IMG/VR virus record: IMGVR_UViG_3300030101_004594
Location: 1 to 59,894 of that record
Length of the DNA stretch: 59,894 bases
Direction: 5' to 3' (one strand)
Source of the DNA: a virus
The notes below the pieces were generated by a model. The model made no database searches and had not been told where the DNA came from. It worked only from the letters and a program-made list of their open reading frames with translations. The translations under genes and the position numbers were made by a program. Shown piece after piece: positions 9,872 through 19,800 of the stretch (positions within the stretch are counted from its first letter, which is position 1; every line of letters starts with the position of its first letter).

Positions 9872-12800
9872 ATGAAAAAGTATATGAGTTATGGCGGAAA
9901 AAAATTTGCAGCTGGCGGAGCTATGCCTATGGAACAATTGACCGAATTTAATGAAGGAGGCCGTCATGAAGAAAATAGTTTAGGAGGAATTCCGCAAGGA
10001 ATGAATCCTGAAGGGCAAATGAATTTAGTAGAAGAAGGAGAAACTAAATTTGATGCTGAGAATTATATTTTTTCTGATACTTTAAAAGTAGATAAAGAAT
10101 TAGCAGAAGCTTTTAATCTTAATCCTAAAACAATAGGTAAAACTTTTGCAGATGCAAGTAAGATAGTAGGTCGTAAAAAATCTAAACGTGAAGGAGATGC
10201 TATAGAAGAAGCGGCTAACAACGCAGATTTAGAAAATCTTATGGAAGCACAAGAAGCTTTTAAACAAGCAAGGATAGAAGAAAAGTTACAAGAGATTGCC
10301 GAGTTAGATCCTGATGCTCTTCCTGCTTTAATGGGACAAGGACAAGATCCTAATATGATGCAAGACCCAGCAATGGGAGGCCAAATGCAAGAAGCTCCTA
10401 TGGATGAACAAGCTATGATGGAACAGCAACAAAATATGATGATGGGTCAACAAGAAGGTATGATGAAAGCGGGAGGTGATTTAGATAAAATATTAGGAGA
10501 CGATGATTTAAATAGTGATTTAATCAATAAGTCTAATATGCAATTTGAAATGCCTAAAGAAGGATTGTCTAAACCAAAATCTGAGTGGTTTTACATGACT
10601 CCAGAAGAAGCTCGAAGATTTCAAAAACAACAAGAAGAATATTCAAGGCAAAAAATGATAAAGGCAGGGCGGAATAATATGTCTTCTCCGTATTATACAC
10701 CTGAAGGAGTTTACGGAGATGGTTATAAATCAGGTGGTAAGCTTCCTAAAGAAGTTTTAAGAGCCAGAGTAGAATCTCACATGTCTCCTGCTGAAGCAGA
10801 TGCTTATGTAAAAAATTATAGTAGCGGAGGTAAAATGCCTAAATCAGTATTGTTGTCTAGAGCAAAATCTCATATGTCAGATGAAGCTGCAAAAAAATAT
10901 GTAAAAAATTATGCAAAAGGAGGTAAGATGGATTTTAAACCTCATATGATGTATAAAGACGGTCAAGGAGTTTTTGCAGATACTTATAAACAACATTTAA
11001 ATTTAAAAAATTTAGGTTATGGCCATACTATGGGTACTGGCGGTTATACTACTCGTTCATATAATCCAGGAGGACCTTTAAATGAAGAAAGACCTGTATA
11101 TGGTCCTATAACTGAAGAAAGAAACGAACTACTAAATGATTATGAAAGGCTTAAAAAAAAGACTTATGAATCTGATTTAGCAGCTAACCCAGAAAAGTTG
11201 GTAACAATGGAACCAATAAAAGGAGAAAATTTTTCATTAGAAGATTATATAAGACTACAAAACATGGTTGGACCTTATTTATATGGTAATCCTGATATAG
11301 AACCTCCAGAAGCTGAAAAGTTAGGTGGATATTTAGGAGATGGAAAAGGTTCTTTTGAAGCAGGTGGCTATATGAAACGTTCATATAATCCAGGTGGTTT
11401 TATGGCAGCTAATCCAGGAATGGCTGATCCTTGTCCATGTGGTACTCCAAACTGTCCTCCATGTAATCCTGCTCCAAGTCCTACAAAAATGACTACAACT
11501 AAAGTAGATAGAGATACAGACATTAGTAGTACAGGAGGATTAGATGCTATAAAATTTGATTCTGATTTAACTTTTGGAGAAACAGATTCTGAAATGCAAG
11601 CTTTGGAACAAGATCTTAGACAAAATATGTTAAGCAATAAAGGAGCTTATATTAGTACTCCTCCTCCTGCAAATCTTGGAGGATCAGGGAGAGTAGATGA
11701 CGTTCCTGGAGAAAAAGTACCTAAAGGAAAAATTCCACAGTTTTTTCAAAACTTAAAAGATAATCATATAGAAAGACGAGAAAATATAAAAGCTTTTAGA
11801 CAAAAACCAAATACAGCAGGTCGTAGGTATACACATTTCAATAGAGCTCTTAATTTGTTTAGACCAAAAAACAATAGAATAAGAAATAGGGGTAATCAAT
11901 ATTTTGCTGTAAAACATCCTAGAGCAAAACAAGATGCACAAGGAAATAATCTTAGAGCTTTAAGTAATCTCTATTTAGGAGTAAAAGATAAGGGTGAATG
12001 GGTAGGTAGATTTGGTGAAGGAAAAATGCGTGGACTAGAATTTGGAGGCGATTTAATGCAGCCTGCAAATGAAATGCGTAGAGGAGGAAAAATGTGTTAT
12101 GGATGTGGAGGTGCTATGCACAACTACGGAGGTCGCTTAATGACTAATTATAGAGAAGACGAAGAATTTGATTTAGGAGGAAAAATTGCAAGAGGATTAG
12201 GTACAGCAATGAAAACAGCTGGAAATCTTATTCCTATTCCAGGATTAAATACTGCTGTTGCTATGGGGGGCGCTGCTTTAGAAAATGTAGGTACAGGAGC
12301 AGATGCAAAAGAAGTTCTTAAAGATACTGCTCTTGCAGCATTACCTGGTGTTGCAGGAGGTTTAGTTAGTGGTTTAGAATTACCTGCATCAGTAAAAGAA
12401 AAAGCAGTAAAAGGCGCTAAAAAAGTAGCAGGAACAGTAGCAGGAGTAGTGCAAGATAGTACTGCAGATTCTGATAAAAGCCAAATTCAAAGAAATCAAA
12501 TATTAGAAAGTGGTACTCCTGAACAACAAGCTGAAGTCAGAAAACAAATGAAAGAAGAAGAAGGAATTGCTAAAATAGGATCTACTTTTGGAAATTTATT
12601 CAAACCTCAAACAGAAGAAGAAGAAGAAAATCAAGATTTAATAGCTAGATACGGAAAAAAATTTTATAGAGCAGGAGGTCTTTGGGCTAACATACATGCT
12701 AAAAGAGAAAGAATAGCTGCAGGTTCAGGAGAAACAATGAGAGAGCCAGGTAGCAAAGGAGCTCCAACAGCTGAAGCTTTAAAGGACAGTCAAAATGCTT

Positions 12801-13534
12801 TGGGAGGTCGTATGTATTATCCAGGAGGACAAATGCAATTTATGCCTAATTACTTTAATACAACAGGTACAGGCGATGACGGAGAACAAGAAGAAAAAGA
12901 AACTAATGAATTTAATAATATGTATCCAGATATATCTGAAGCATTAGAAAAAAGTCCATTAGAAAAAATAGGAATGTATGCACCTATTGCTAAAAATTTG
13001 TATGATGCTACACTAGCTGAATCAAAAGATTACACTCCTGATTTTGTTCCTGCAGAATACATAGAAATGAATCCTGCACAAGCAATACAGCAAGAAAAAC
13101 AAAGAAATGCTGCAGTTATAAATGCTGCAAGAGCTAAAGGCTTTAATACTCCTTCTATGCTGTTAGCTCTTAATCAGCAACTACAAGGAACTGTTTCTAA
13201 TATTCAAGCAGCATATGATCAAAATAATGCTAAAATAAAACAAGCTAAATTAGATAAAGATAATGCTCAATTAAAAGAACTTAAAAAAATAGAAAAAGAG
13301 TTACAAATGAGATTAGATGAAGCTAAAAATACTGCATTTAATGAAGCACTTATTCAAGGTAAAGAAATTGCAGAAAATAATACTGCTAATAAACTAGCTG
13401 CTTTATACGCTATGATGGGGGCTCCTGATATGGGTCAAAGCTTTTTAGGCGGAAAAACATTAAGACAACTTAAAAAAGAAAAAAAAGAGCTAGAAAAAGA
13501 AATTCAAAGAAAAGAAAAAAATAAAAAAGTTTAA
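9872..13534 (+). CDS. Gly-rich cargo/structural protein with internal repeats
   Basis: A 1220-aa protein starting MKKYMSYGGKKFAAGGAMP, with the block GGRHEENSLGGIP and NLVEEGETKF that recurs in crAss-like phages in the gene after the muzzle/lysin, where cargo proteins are encoded. It is full of GG-centred units: two adjacent 31-residue repeats (288-318 and 319-349, GGK.PK.VL..R..SHMS then YVKNY) and two RSYNPGG units (about 400 and 505). There is also a Cys-rich patch (DPCPCGTPNCPPCNP, about 518-532), a short hydrophobic segment (about 790-810) and a helical C-terminus (about 1070-1220). No enzymatic motif is visible. The repeats suggest a flexible, extended protein able to pass through the tail, which is inference. 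Confidence 0.65.
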   Translation: MKKYMSYGGKKFAAGGAMPMEQLTEFNEGGRHEENSLGGIPQGMNPEGQMNLVEEGETKFDAENYIFSDTLKVDKELAEAFNLNPKTIGKTFADASKIVGRKKSKREGDAIEEAANNADLENLMEAQEAFKQARIEEKLQEIAELDPDALPALMGQGQDPNMMQDPAMGGQMQEAPMDEQAMMEQQQNMMMGQQEGMMKAGGDLDKILGDDDLNSDLINKSNMQFEMPKEGLSKPKSEWFYMTPEEARRFQKQQEEYSRQKMIKAGRNNMSSPYYTPEGVYGDGYKSGGKLPKEVLRARVESHMSPAEADAYVKNYSSGGKMPKSVLLSRAKSHMSDEAAKKYVKNYAKGGKMDFKPHMMYKDGQGVFADTYKQHLNLKNLGYGHTMGTGGYTTRSYNPGGPLNEERPVYGPITEERNELLNDYERLKKKTYESDLAANPEKLVTMEPIKGENFSLEDYIRLQNMVGPYLYGNPDIEPPEAEKLGGYLGDGKGSFEAGGYMKRSYNPGGFMAANPGMADPCPCGTPNCPPCNPAPSPTKMTTTKVDRDTDISSTGGLDAIKFDSDLTFGETDSEMQALEQDLRQNMLSNKGAYISTPPPANLGGSGRVDDVPGEKVPKGKIPQFFQNLKDNHIERRENIKAFRQKPNTAGRRYTHFNRALNLFRPKNNRIRNRGNQYFAVKHPRAKQDAQGNNLRALSNLYLGVKDKGEWVGRFGEGKMRGLEFGGDLMQPANEMRRGGKMCYGCGGAMHNYGGRLMTNYREDEEFDLGGKIARGLGTAMKTAGNLIPIPGLNTAVAMGGAALENVGTGADAKEVLKDTALAALPGVAGGLVSGLELPASVKEKAVKGAKKVAGTVAGVVQDSTADSDKSQIQRNQILESGTPEQQAEVRKQMKEEEGIAKIGSTFGNLFKPQTEEEEENQDLIARYGKKFYRAGGLWANIHAKRERIAAGSGETMREPGSKGAPTAEALKDSQNALGGRMYYPGGQMQFMPNYFNTTGTGDDGEQEEKETNEFNNMYPDISEALEKSPLEKIGMYAPIAKNLYDATLAESKDYTPDFVPAEYIEMNPAQAIQQEKQRNAAVINAARAKGFNTPSMLLALNQQLQGTVSNIQAAYDQNNAKIKQAKLDKDNAQLKELKKIEKELQMRLDEAKNTAFNEALIQGKEIAENNTANKLAALYAMMGAPDMGQSFLGGKTLRQLKKEKKELEKEIQRKEKNKKV
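10733..10918 (+). repeat. Two tandem 93-bp units coding a 31-residue repeat
   Basis: Unit 1 is 10733-10825 and unit 2 is 10826-10918, in frame inside the cargo-type gene. Shared residues are GGK, PK, VL, R, SHMS, A and YVKNY in the same positions. The DNA copies have diverged, so selection appears to act on the protein pattern and not on recent duplication. A further GGKM starts directly after the second unit but does not continue the pattern. Confidence 0.8.
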
Positions 13535-13536
13535 TT

Positions 13537-16500
13537 ATGCCAATTACTCCTTTATCTACGCCACTTAAAACAGAATATAAGCCTTTAGGCTTAGAAGCGT
13601 TTGCACAACCTTTGTCGCAAATGCAAGCTAAATTTGACGTAGCTAAAAGTCAAATAGAAGATGCAGATTATAAAATAGATGCGCTAAGTTGGGCTAGCGG
13701 AGATCAAGAAGCAACAAAAGCATTAGCAAATTCTTATAATCAAAAAGCTTCTGATTTAGCAGGAAAACTTATTAGATCTGGTAATTACAGAGAAGCATCT
13801 TCTGCTTTAAAAAAAATAAACAAAGATTATAATAATGATCCTGGGATACAGGCTTATCAGTCTAATGCGGCAGCATATAAAGCTATAGTAGAAGAAATGG
13901 ATAAAGCTGTTACAGCAGGAACTATGACTCCAGAGTATAGAGATACAAAACTTAGAAAAATTAAATCAGAGTTTTCAGGAACTAATTTTGATCCTAAAAC
14001 AAATGCTTATAATAAAATCAATGCTTCTTCTGCTATGAATAATATCAAGATAGAAGATAAGATTTTAGCTAAAGCAGAAAAGCTAGCAAGCGCTTCTGCA
14101 GAGCAACAAGATTTTATGTTAGGGCAAGAAGTTACTAGTAAATTAAGAAAAAACGGAAGATTAGCTTTTGAAGATATAGTAGCTCATTTAAGACAAAGTT
14201 CTGAATTTAAAGAGTACTCTAAAGAAAAGGCAGAGTTAGATTTTTTTGCAGAAAATGAAAAAGCATTACAAAGTGAAAATCCTTTTGCATTAGCTGATGA
14301 TTTAATTGGAAGCAAGTTAGCACAAATAGATCAAGCTCTTGAATTTTATTCTCAAGATCCTGAAAAATTTAAAAACGAAATACTTGAAGCACAAGCGTAT
14401 AAAGAAGAATTATTAGCTTTAGCAGAAAATAAAACTCAAGATCCTGATCCATACTTTGGTACTGCTGAAAATATTTATATAGCTAATCATGATTATTTAC
14501 GAGGAGTAGGCGGAACAGCTGCAGATATTTATGACTACCAAAAAATAGATATAGAAAAATCGGGAAGTGGTAAGACTGCAAAAAAGATAGAAGAAATAAA
14601 TAATTCTGGCCCTCTTTCTACTGAAGTTATAGGAGTTACTGATAAAAAAGCTTTAAAAATAGATTCAGGTTCTTCAGGAATAACTCAAGAAGAAATTTTA
14701 GTAAAGGCAGGTGTTGATCCAGAAATCGCAGACCTTGGGACATATATGACTACTTTAGATAATGATGTAGCAAAAAAAGCAGCTGTTGATGCAGGAAAAA
14801 TGGTTTATACAGGTACTGATTTTAACGTTGATGCGAAAAAAGTAACTGCATTAAAAGAATCACAAGACATTCTTCAAAAACAAATAGAATCAAATTCTAA
14901 TTTAATACAACAGAAAAAATTAGAATTACAAAAACCTAATCTTTCAGCTAATAAAGAAGCAATGTTACAAGATGAAATAAAAGCTTTAGAAAGAGAAAAT
15001 CTTAAATATTATGAAGCAAAAAATGATCAAACAAGTATCTTTAGTAATCTAATAACATTAGAAGGCGCTAATAAAAAACCTGCTGAAAAACAAAAACTTA
15101 GTGCCACTAAAAAAGCCGATGGTTCATTTGAAGTAGGAGGTTTTAATTTAACTTTAGCAAAAATGACTTCTCCTGAATATACTAATAAAATGATAGGCCA
15201 AATGGCTGCAAATAATACTTATGGTAAACCGTTTACTATGCCTAATAGTCAAATGATTGAATCTGATGATGCAAAAGTTCAAAAAAAATTATTTGATTTG
15301 TCTAAACAATATGGTAATGATGTAGTAGGATTTTTAGAAGCTTTAGGTGTAGAAGCTCAAAAATATGCAGCTAGTCCTGAAGTACAAAAAACTGTAGAAA
15401 AAAATAAACTTACCAGTAGTAATAGACAATACGAAATTGCTTATATGACTGCTTATGTAAATGCATCTTATGATGAAAATGGTGTTAGAATAACTAATCA
15501 AGATAAACTAGATGAAATAAAAGCATTTAATACTAAATCAAATTCATCACTTGAATGGAGAGATTGGAAACATTATGCTCAATATTTAAGAGGAGAACAT
15601 TTAGAAGACGGTGCTAAAGAAGAAAAAGAGTTTTATGTTCGTCATAGTGAAAAAGGTCATTTGCCTAATACACCAAAAGGAAATATTAAAACTCCTTCTA
15701 AATATGATGAAATCATGGATGGGTATAATAAAGTACAAACAGCATTAGATAAATATGAAAAAAATTATAATTACATTGAAAAATTAAAAGCACAGAATAC
15801 AGATAATCCTTATGCAAAAACTTTAAACAATGTATTAGAAGCTTATGAAGAAGCTACTACTTTAAAAAATGCAAGAGTTCAAACAGTTAATGCTGTAGTT
15901 ATAGATGAAAATTTTGCAAAAAAAGTTCCTTCTGCACAACAGTTTATGACTAATGCTGCATCTAATTTAAAAGAATATGTTGTAGATTATGATCCAAACA
16001 CAGGTACAACTGGTTCTACACCAGCAGCTTCAAATATTGTTCCTACTTTATATGATACTAAAACTTTAAGAGGTATTGCTGTTGTAGAAAATCCAGACGG
16101 AACAACTAGTAATATATATGCTGTAAATAGAAAATCAACTGTTCAAAATGATCTTTTATCAGCTGCTTTTCAAGGAAAAGATAAAAAAGTAGGAGAAATA
16201 GCAGAAGAAGAAAGTCTTATAAATCAAAATAGTGCTCAAATAAAAGCAATTAATGATAGCAATCCTGATGTATTATATATAACTGATAGAGGAACAAATT
16301 TTGATTTAATAAATCAAGCTAAATTAGCTGAAGTTAATTCTTTAGAAATATTACAGGGAGCTCCTGATTATGAAAAACAAACTTCTGCTTATACTCAAGC
16401 AAAAAATACCGCTTTAAATGATTTAGTTAATGTAGCATTACTAGACACAGATGTAAGAATGACCTATGTTTCACAAGCTGATAATTTAAGAGAAAATTTA

Positions 16501-16881
16501 ATTGAAGGTAAAGTATTTGAATTTCCTTCTGTAGCTCCTTCAGTTATTAAAACTGTAGATCAAGAAACTAAGTATGTACAAGCAGGAGATGAAGAAAACG
16601 CTGTTATTGCAAAACCTGGCGATAAAGTTTATAATACTATTGAGTATGCTACTACTGAAAACAGACAACTTGCTTACAGAGTAACTAGAAATATTATAGT
16701 TGGATATAATCAAGACAATACTCCTATAATTAAAAAACAAATAGTTGAAGCAGGTCCTATGAGTGCTAAAGGAATACCTCAACAAATGATGAAACATTCT
16801 ATAATGTTTGGAGTAGGAAATCCTAATACTGTTGTTTTAGACGGAAATGGAAATCCTTTTAATACTGATCGTGGATTTTAA
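13537..16881 (+). CDS. Large virion protein with central coiled coil (1114 aa)
   Basis: It starts MPITPLSTPLKTEYKPLGLEAF two bases after the previous stop. The composition is Ala-, Lys- and Glu-rich and mostly helical: an N-terminal helical region (about 25-130, MQAKFDVAKSQIEDADYKID) and a clear coiled coil at about 440-505 (QKQIESNSNLIQQKKLELQ, ALERENLKYYEAKND). No catalytic motif or membrane segment is seen. Its place between the Gly-rich cargo-type protein and the RNA polymerase polyprotein is where crAss-like phages encode proteins packaged in the head and tail and ejected with the DNA. A cargo or core role is therefore likely but inferred from order alone. Confidence 0.6.
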   Translation: MPITPLSTPLKTEYKPLGLEAFAQPLSQMQAKFDVAKSQIEDADYKIDALSWASGDQEATKALANSYNQKASDLAGKLIRSGNYREASSALKKINKDYNNDPGIQAYQSNAAAYKAIVEEMDKAVTAGTMTPEYRDTKLRKIKSEFSGTNFDPKTNAYNKINASSAMNNIKIEDKILAKAEKLASASAEQQDFMLGQEVTSKLRKNGRLAFEDIVAHLRQSSEFKEYSKEKAELDFFAENEKALQSENPFALADDLIGSKLAQIDQALEFYSQDPEKFKNEILEAQAYKEELLALAENKTQDPDPYFGTAENIYIANHDYLRGVGGTAADIYDYQKIDIEKSGSGKTAKKIEEINNSGPLSTEVIGVTDKKALKIDSGSSGITQEEILVKAGVDPEIADLGTYMTTLDNDVAKKAAVDAGKMVYTGTDFNVDAKKVTALKESQDILQKQIESNSNLIQQKKLELQKPNLSANKEAMLQDEIKALERENLKYYEAKNDQTSIFSNLITLEGANKKPAEKQKLSATKKADGSFEVGGFNLTLAKMTSPEYTNKMIGQMAANNTYGKPFTMPNSQMIESDDAKVQKKLFDLSKQYGNDVVGFLEALGVEAQKYAASPEVQKTVEKNKLTSSNRQYEIAYMTAYVNASYDENGVRITNQDKLDEIKAFNTKSNSSLEWRDWKHYAQYLRGEHLEDGAKEEKEFYVRHSEKGHLPNTPKGNIKTPSKYDEIMDGYNKVQTALDKYEKNYNYIEKLKAQNTDNPYAKTLNNVLEAYEEATTLKNARVQTVNAVVIDENFAKKVPSAQQFMTNAASNLKEYVVDYDPNTGTTGSTPAASNIVPTLYDTKTLRGIAVVENPDGTTSNIYAVNRKSTVQNDLLSAAFQGKDKKVGEIAEEESLINQNSAQIKAINDSNPDVLYITDRGTNFDLINQAKLAEVNSLEILQGAPDYEKQTSAYTQAKNTALNDLVNVALLDTDVRMTYVSQADNLRENLIEGKVFEFPSVAPSVIKTVDQETKYVQAGDEENAVIAKPGDKVYNTIEYATTENRQLAYRVTRNIIVGYNQDNTPIIKKQIVEAGPMSAKGIPQQMMKHSIMFGVGNPNTVVLDGNGNPFNTDRGF

Positions 16882-16891
16882 ATAATAAATT

Positions 16892-19800
16892 ATGGAGACA
16901 ATAAATTCTACAGATCCTGAAGAATTAAATAAAGTTGATCCTAAAGAAGTAAAAGGAGTCGATACTTCTACAGGAAAAGATTACTCAGAAAAATCTGACG
17001 ATTTAGGAAGTATTAAAAAAGAAGATTTTTATACTCCAGGTAAAAGTGCTATTTCTCGAATTTCAGGCACATCAGTTGATATCGGAGCCTCTACAAGTAA
17101 TTTAAGTGTAGATGCAGCTGCTGCTGCTCAATTTACTGCAGTAGATATAGCTAAAGGTATTAGAGATCCAAATGAGAGAGCTAGGTTTATAAAAGAACAA
17201 GGTTCTAAAATGACTACTCTTATGGATGGAGTAGTCGGAATTAAATTTGATGATGAAATTGCAGATTATTCAAAATTTCGTCAAAAACAATATGATACTA
17301 AAGTTGCTAAACTTTTAGACGATTTAGATGAAAATCAAGGATTTGTAAAAGAGTTTGGTAATTTTGCAGGAAAACTTTTAGGAAGAACTGTTACTGCTGT
17401 AACAGGAATAATTCCTGTTGTTTATGGAATAGGAGAAGCTATAGTAACTGGTAACGGAAAAAGACTGTTTGACAATACTATGTTTGATCAGTGGGAAAAA
17501 GCAGACAAAGCTTTAGATGAATATTTTGTAGTTTACGGAGGAGACAGTTATACGGCAGGAGAAGAAAAAAATGTATTCATGAGGTTTGCAGATAACCCCA
17601 TGAAATCTTTAACAGATGATTTTGCACCTACTATTGCTTTTGTAGCAGGAGCAGTAGGAACTAGTTATATTACAGGAGGAGTAAGTGCTCTTACTGCTAG
17701 TAAAGGAATTAGTTATGTACAAGGTTTATCTAAGTTAGGAGCAAAAACTAATTTAGTTTTTAAAAACGGAGTTAAGTGGGCAAGAGGAATAAAGAAATTT
17801 GAAGACGTAGCTCAATATGGAGCTTTTGTAGAAAGATATTCTAAAGGAATAGGTACAATAAATCAAATGGTTCTTTCTGCTGGCTATGAATCTGCATTAA
17901 TAGCAAGAGATACTCAAAATGCAACAGCTCTTAATTCTAAAATAAGTTACATAAAAGATAACCCACAATTATCGCAAGAATATGATAACTTAGTAAGAGA
18001 GCATATGGATGAGTTTGGTAATATGGACAAAACTCAAGAAGAATTAGTAGACGAAATTTCTAAAAAATTTCCTACATCTGTTTCTAGAAAAATACAATAT
18101 GCTGCAGCTCAAGCAGGTAATTTAGCATTTTTTACTAATGTTCCTTTAGTAGGGGCTTCTAACTTAATTCAGTTTTCTAAAGCTTTTAATAGTAGTTATA
18201 AAGCAGGACAAAGTTTAATTAACAGAAGTACTTTAAATCCTCTTAAAGGAGCAGTAAAAACTGCAGAAGGTAAATTAGCAACTGCTGCTTCTCAAGCAGG
18301 CAAAGGCGCTAAAATATTAGGATATAGTGGTGTAATATTAAAACCTGGATTAACAGAAGCTTTTGAAGAATTTTCTCAAGGAGTTATTGAAAAAGGTTAT
18401 TCTGATTATTATGGTTTAGAATACAAAGATGGCGCTATATTAAATACTAAAAGTTTTTTAGATTCAGTGGCAACTCAAGCTAGTCTTTATGCAAACTCAG
18501 TAGAAGGATTTGATTCAGTTGCTCTTGGGTTTTTAATGGGTATGGTAGGTCTTCCTGTAGGAATAACTCAAGATGCTGCTACAGGTAAAACTAAAATTGG
18601 TTTTGGATTTACAGGAGGTATTAAAGAATCTATACAAGAATTTAAGCAACAACTTAAAGCAACAGATGCTGCTGTAGAACATTATAATGAAGGAAATTTT
18701 AATGAAGTATTAAAAAACAATCTTACTGCAGCTGTTAAACAAATTCAAATACAAAAAGATCTAGACAAATATGCAGAACAAGAAAACATATTTGATTACA
18801 AAAATGCTGAGTTTCAATCTATATATAATTTTATAGAAAATAGAATTAAAAATCAAATAGGAGAAACAGTTTTTCAAGACATAGATGCTTTAGAAAAAAT
18901 GTCTTTAGAAGAATTTAATGAGCAATTTGCTTTTAAAGAAGACTCTTTCCAGTTTAGTGAAAAAACAAAAAAACAAGCTATTAAGTCAATGAGAAATACT
19001 GCTGAAAGTATAATGAAAGCTCATGAAGAAGTTAATACTGTTTTAAATTATAAAAGAGGTTTTATTGATAGACTTTTTAAAACAAAATTTAATGGTATAA
19101 GTAATGAAGATCAAATGCTTACAGAATCTCTTACAGATCAAATGAAGTTTTTATATGCTTCAGGATTAAATATTAAGAAGCGAGAAGAAGAGCTTACTAA
19201 AAGAGTAAGTGATTTAACTAAAGGAAAATTAAATGTTTCTGAATTAGGAGTTCAATTACGTAGTAAAGTAGAAGTTAAAGAAGACGGAAAGACAAAAAGA
19301 AAAGAAGATACAGCAGGTTTACTATCTCAAGAATTAGTTGACATAGATCGAAAAACAGGTAAAGCTATTTTTGCAGACCAAGTAGCTGAACTTAAAAAAA
19401 TGATTAAAGATCAGATTAAATTTGATCGAGAAACAGAAATAGAATACAATAAAAATTCTGTAGAAATAGATCAAATAGTTGAAGATGTAGTTAAGCTTAG
19501 AGACATGGAATCTAAGACTTGGGAAATGTATAAAACTTTGTTTACTCCTGAAGGAGCTAAAAAGTTTACAGAACTAAAAGCAGAATTAATTATTGCTAAA
19601 GCAATACAATTACATGAACTAAATGTTGAAAAACAAAAAGAAGAATTAGCTAAGAAAAAATCTACTGAAGGCGCTACTAAAGCTGCTACTAATGCTACAA
19701 GTACTAACAATGAATTTATTGTAGAAGAACAATTACAAAAAGATTTACAAAAAGTTGATAAAGTTTTACAAGAACAAAAACAAGAATTATTAAAAAACGA

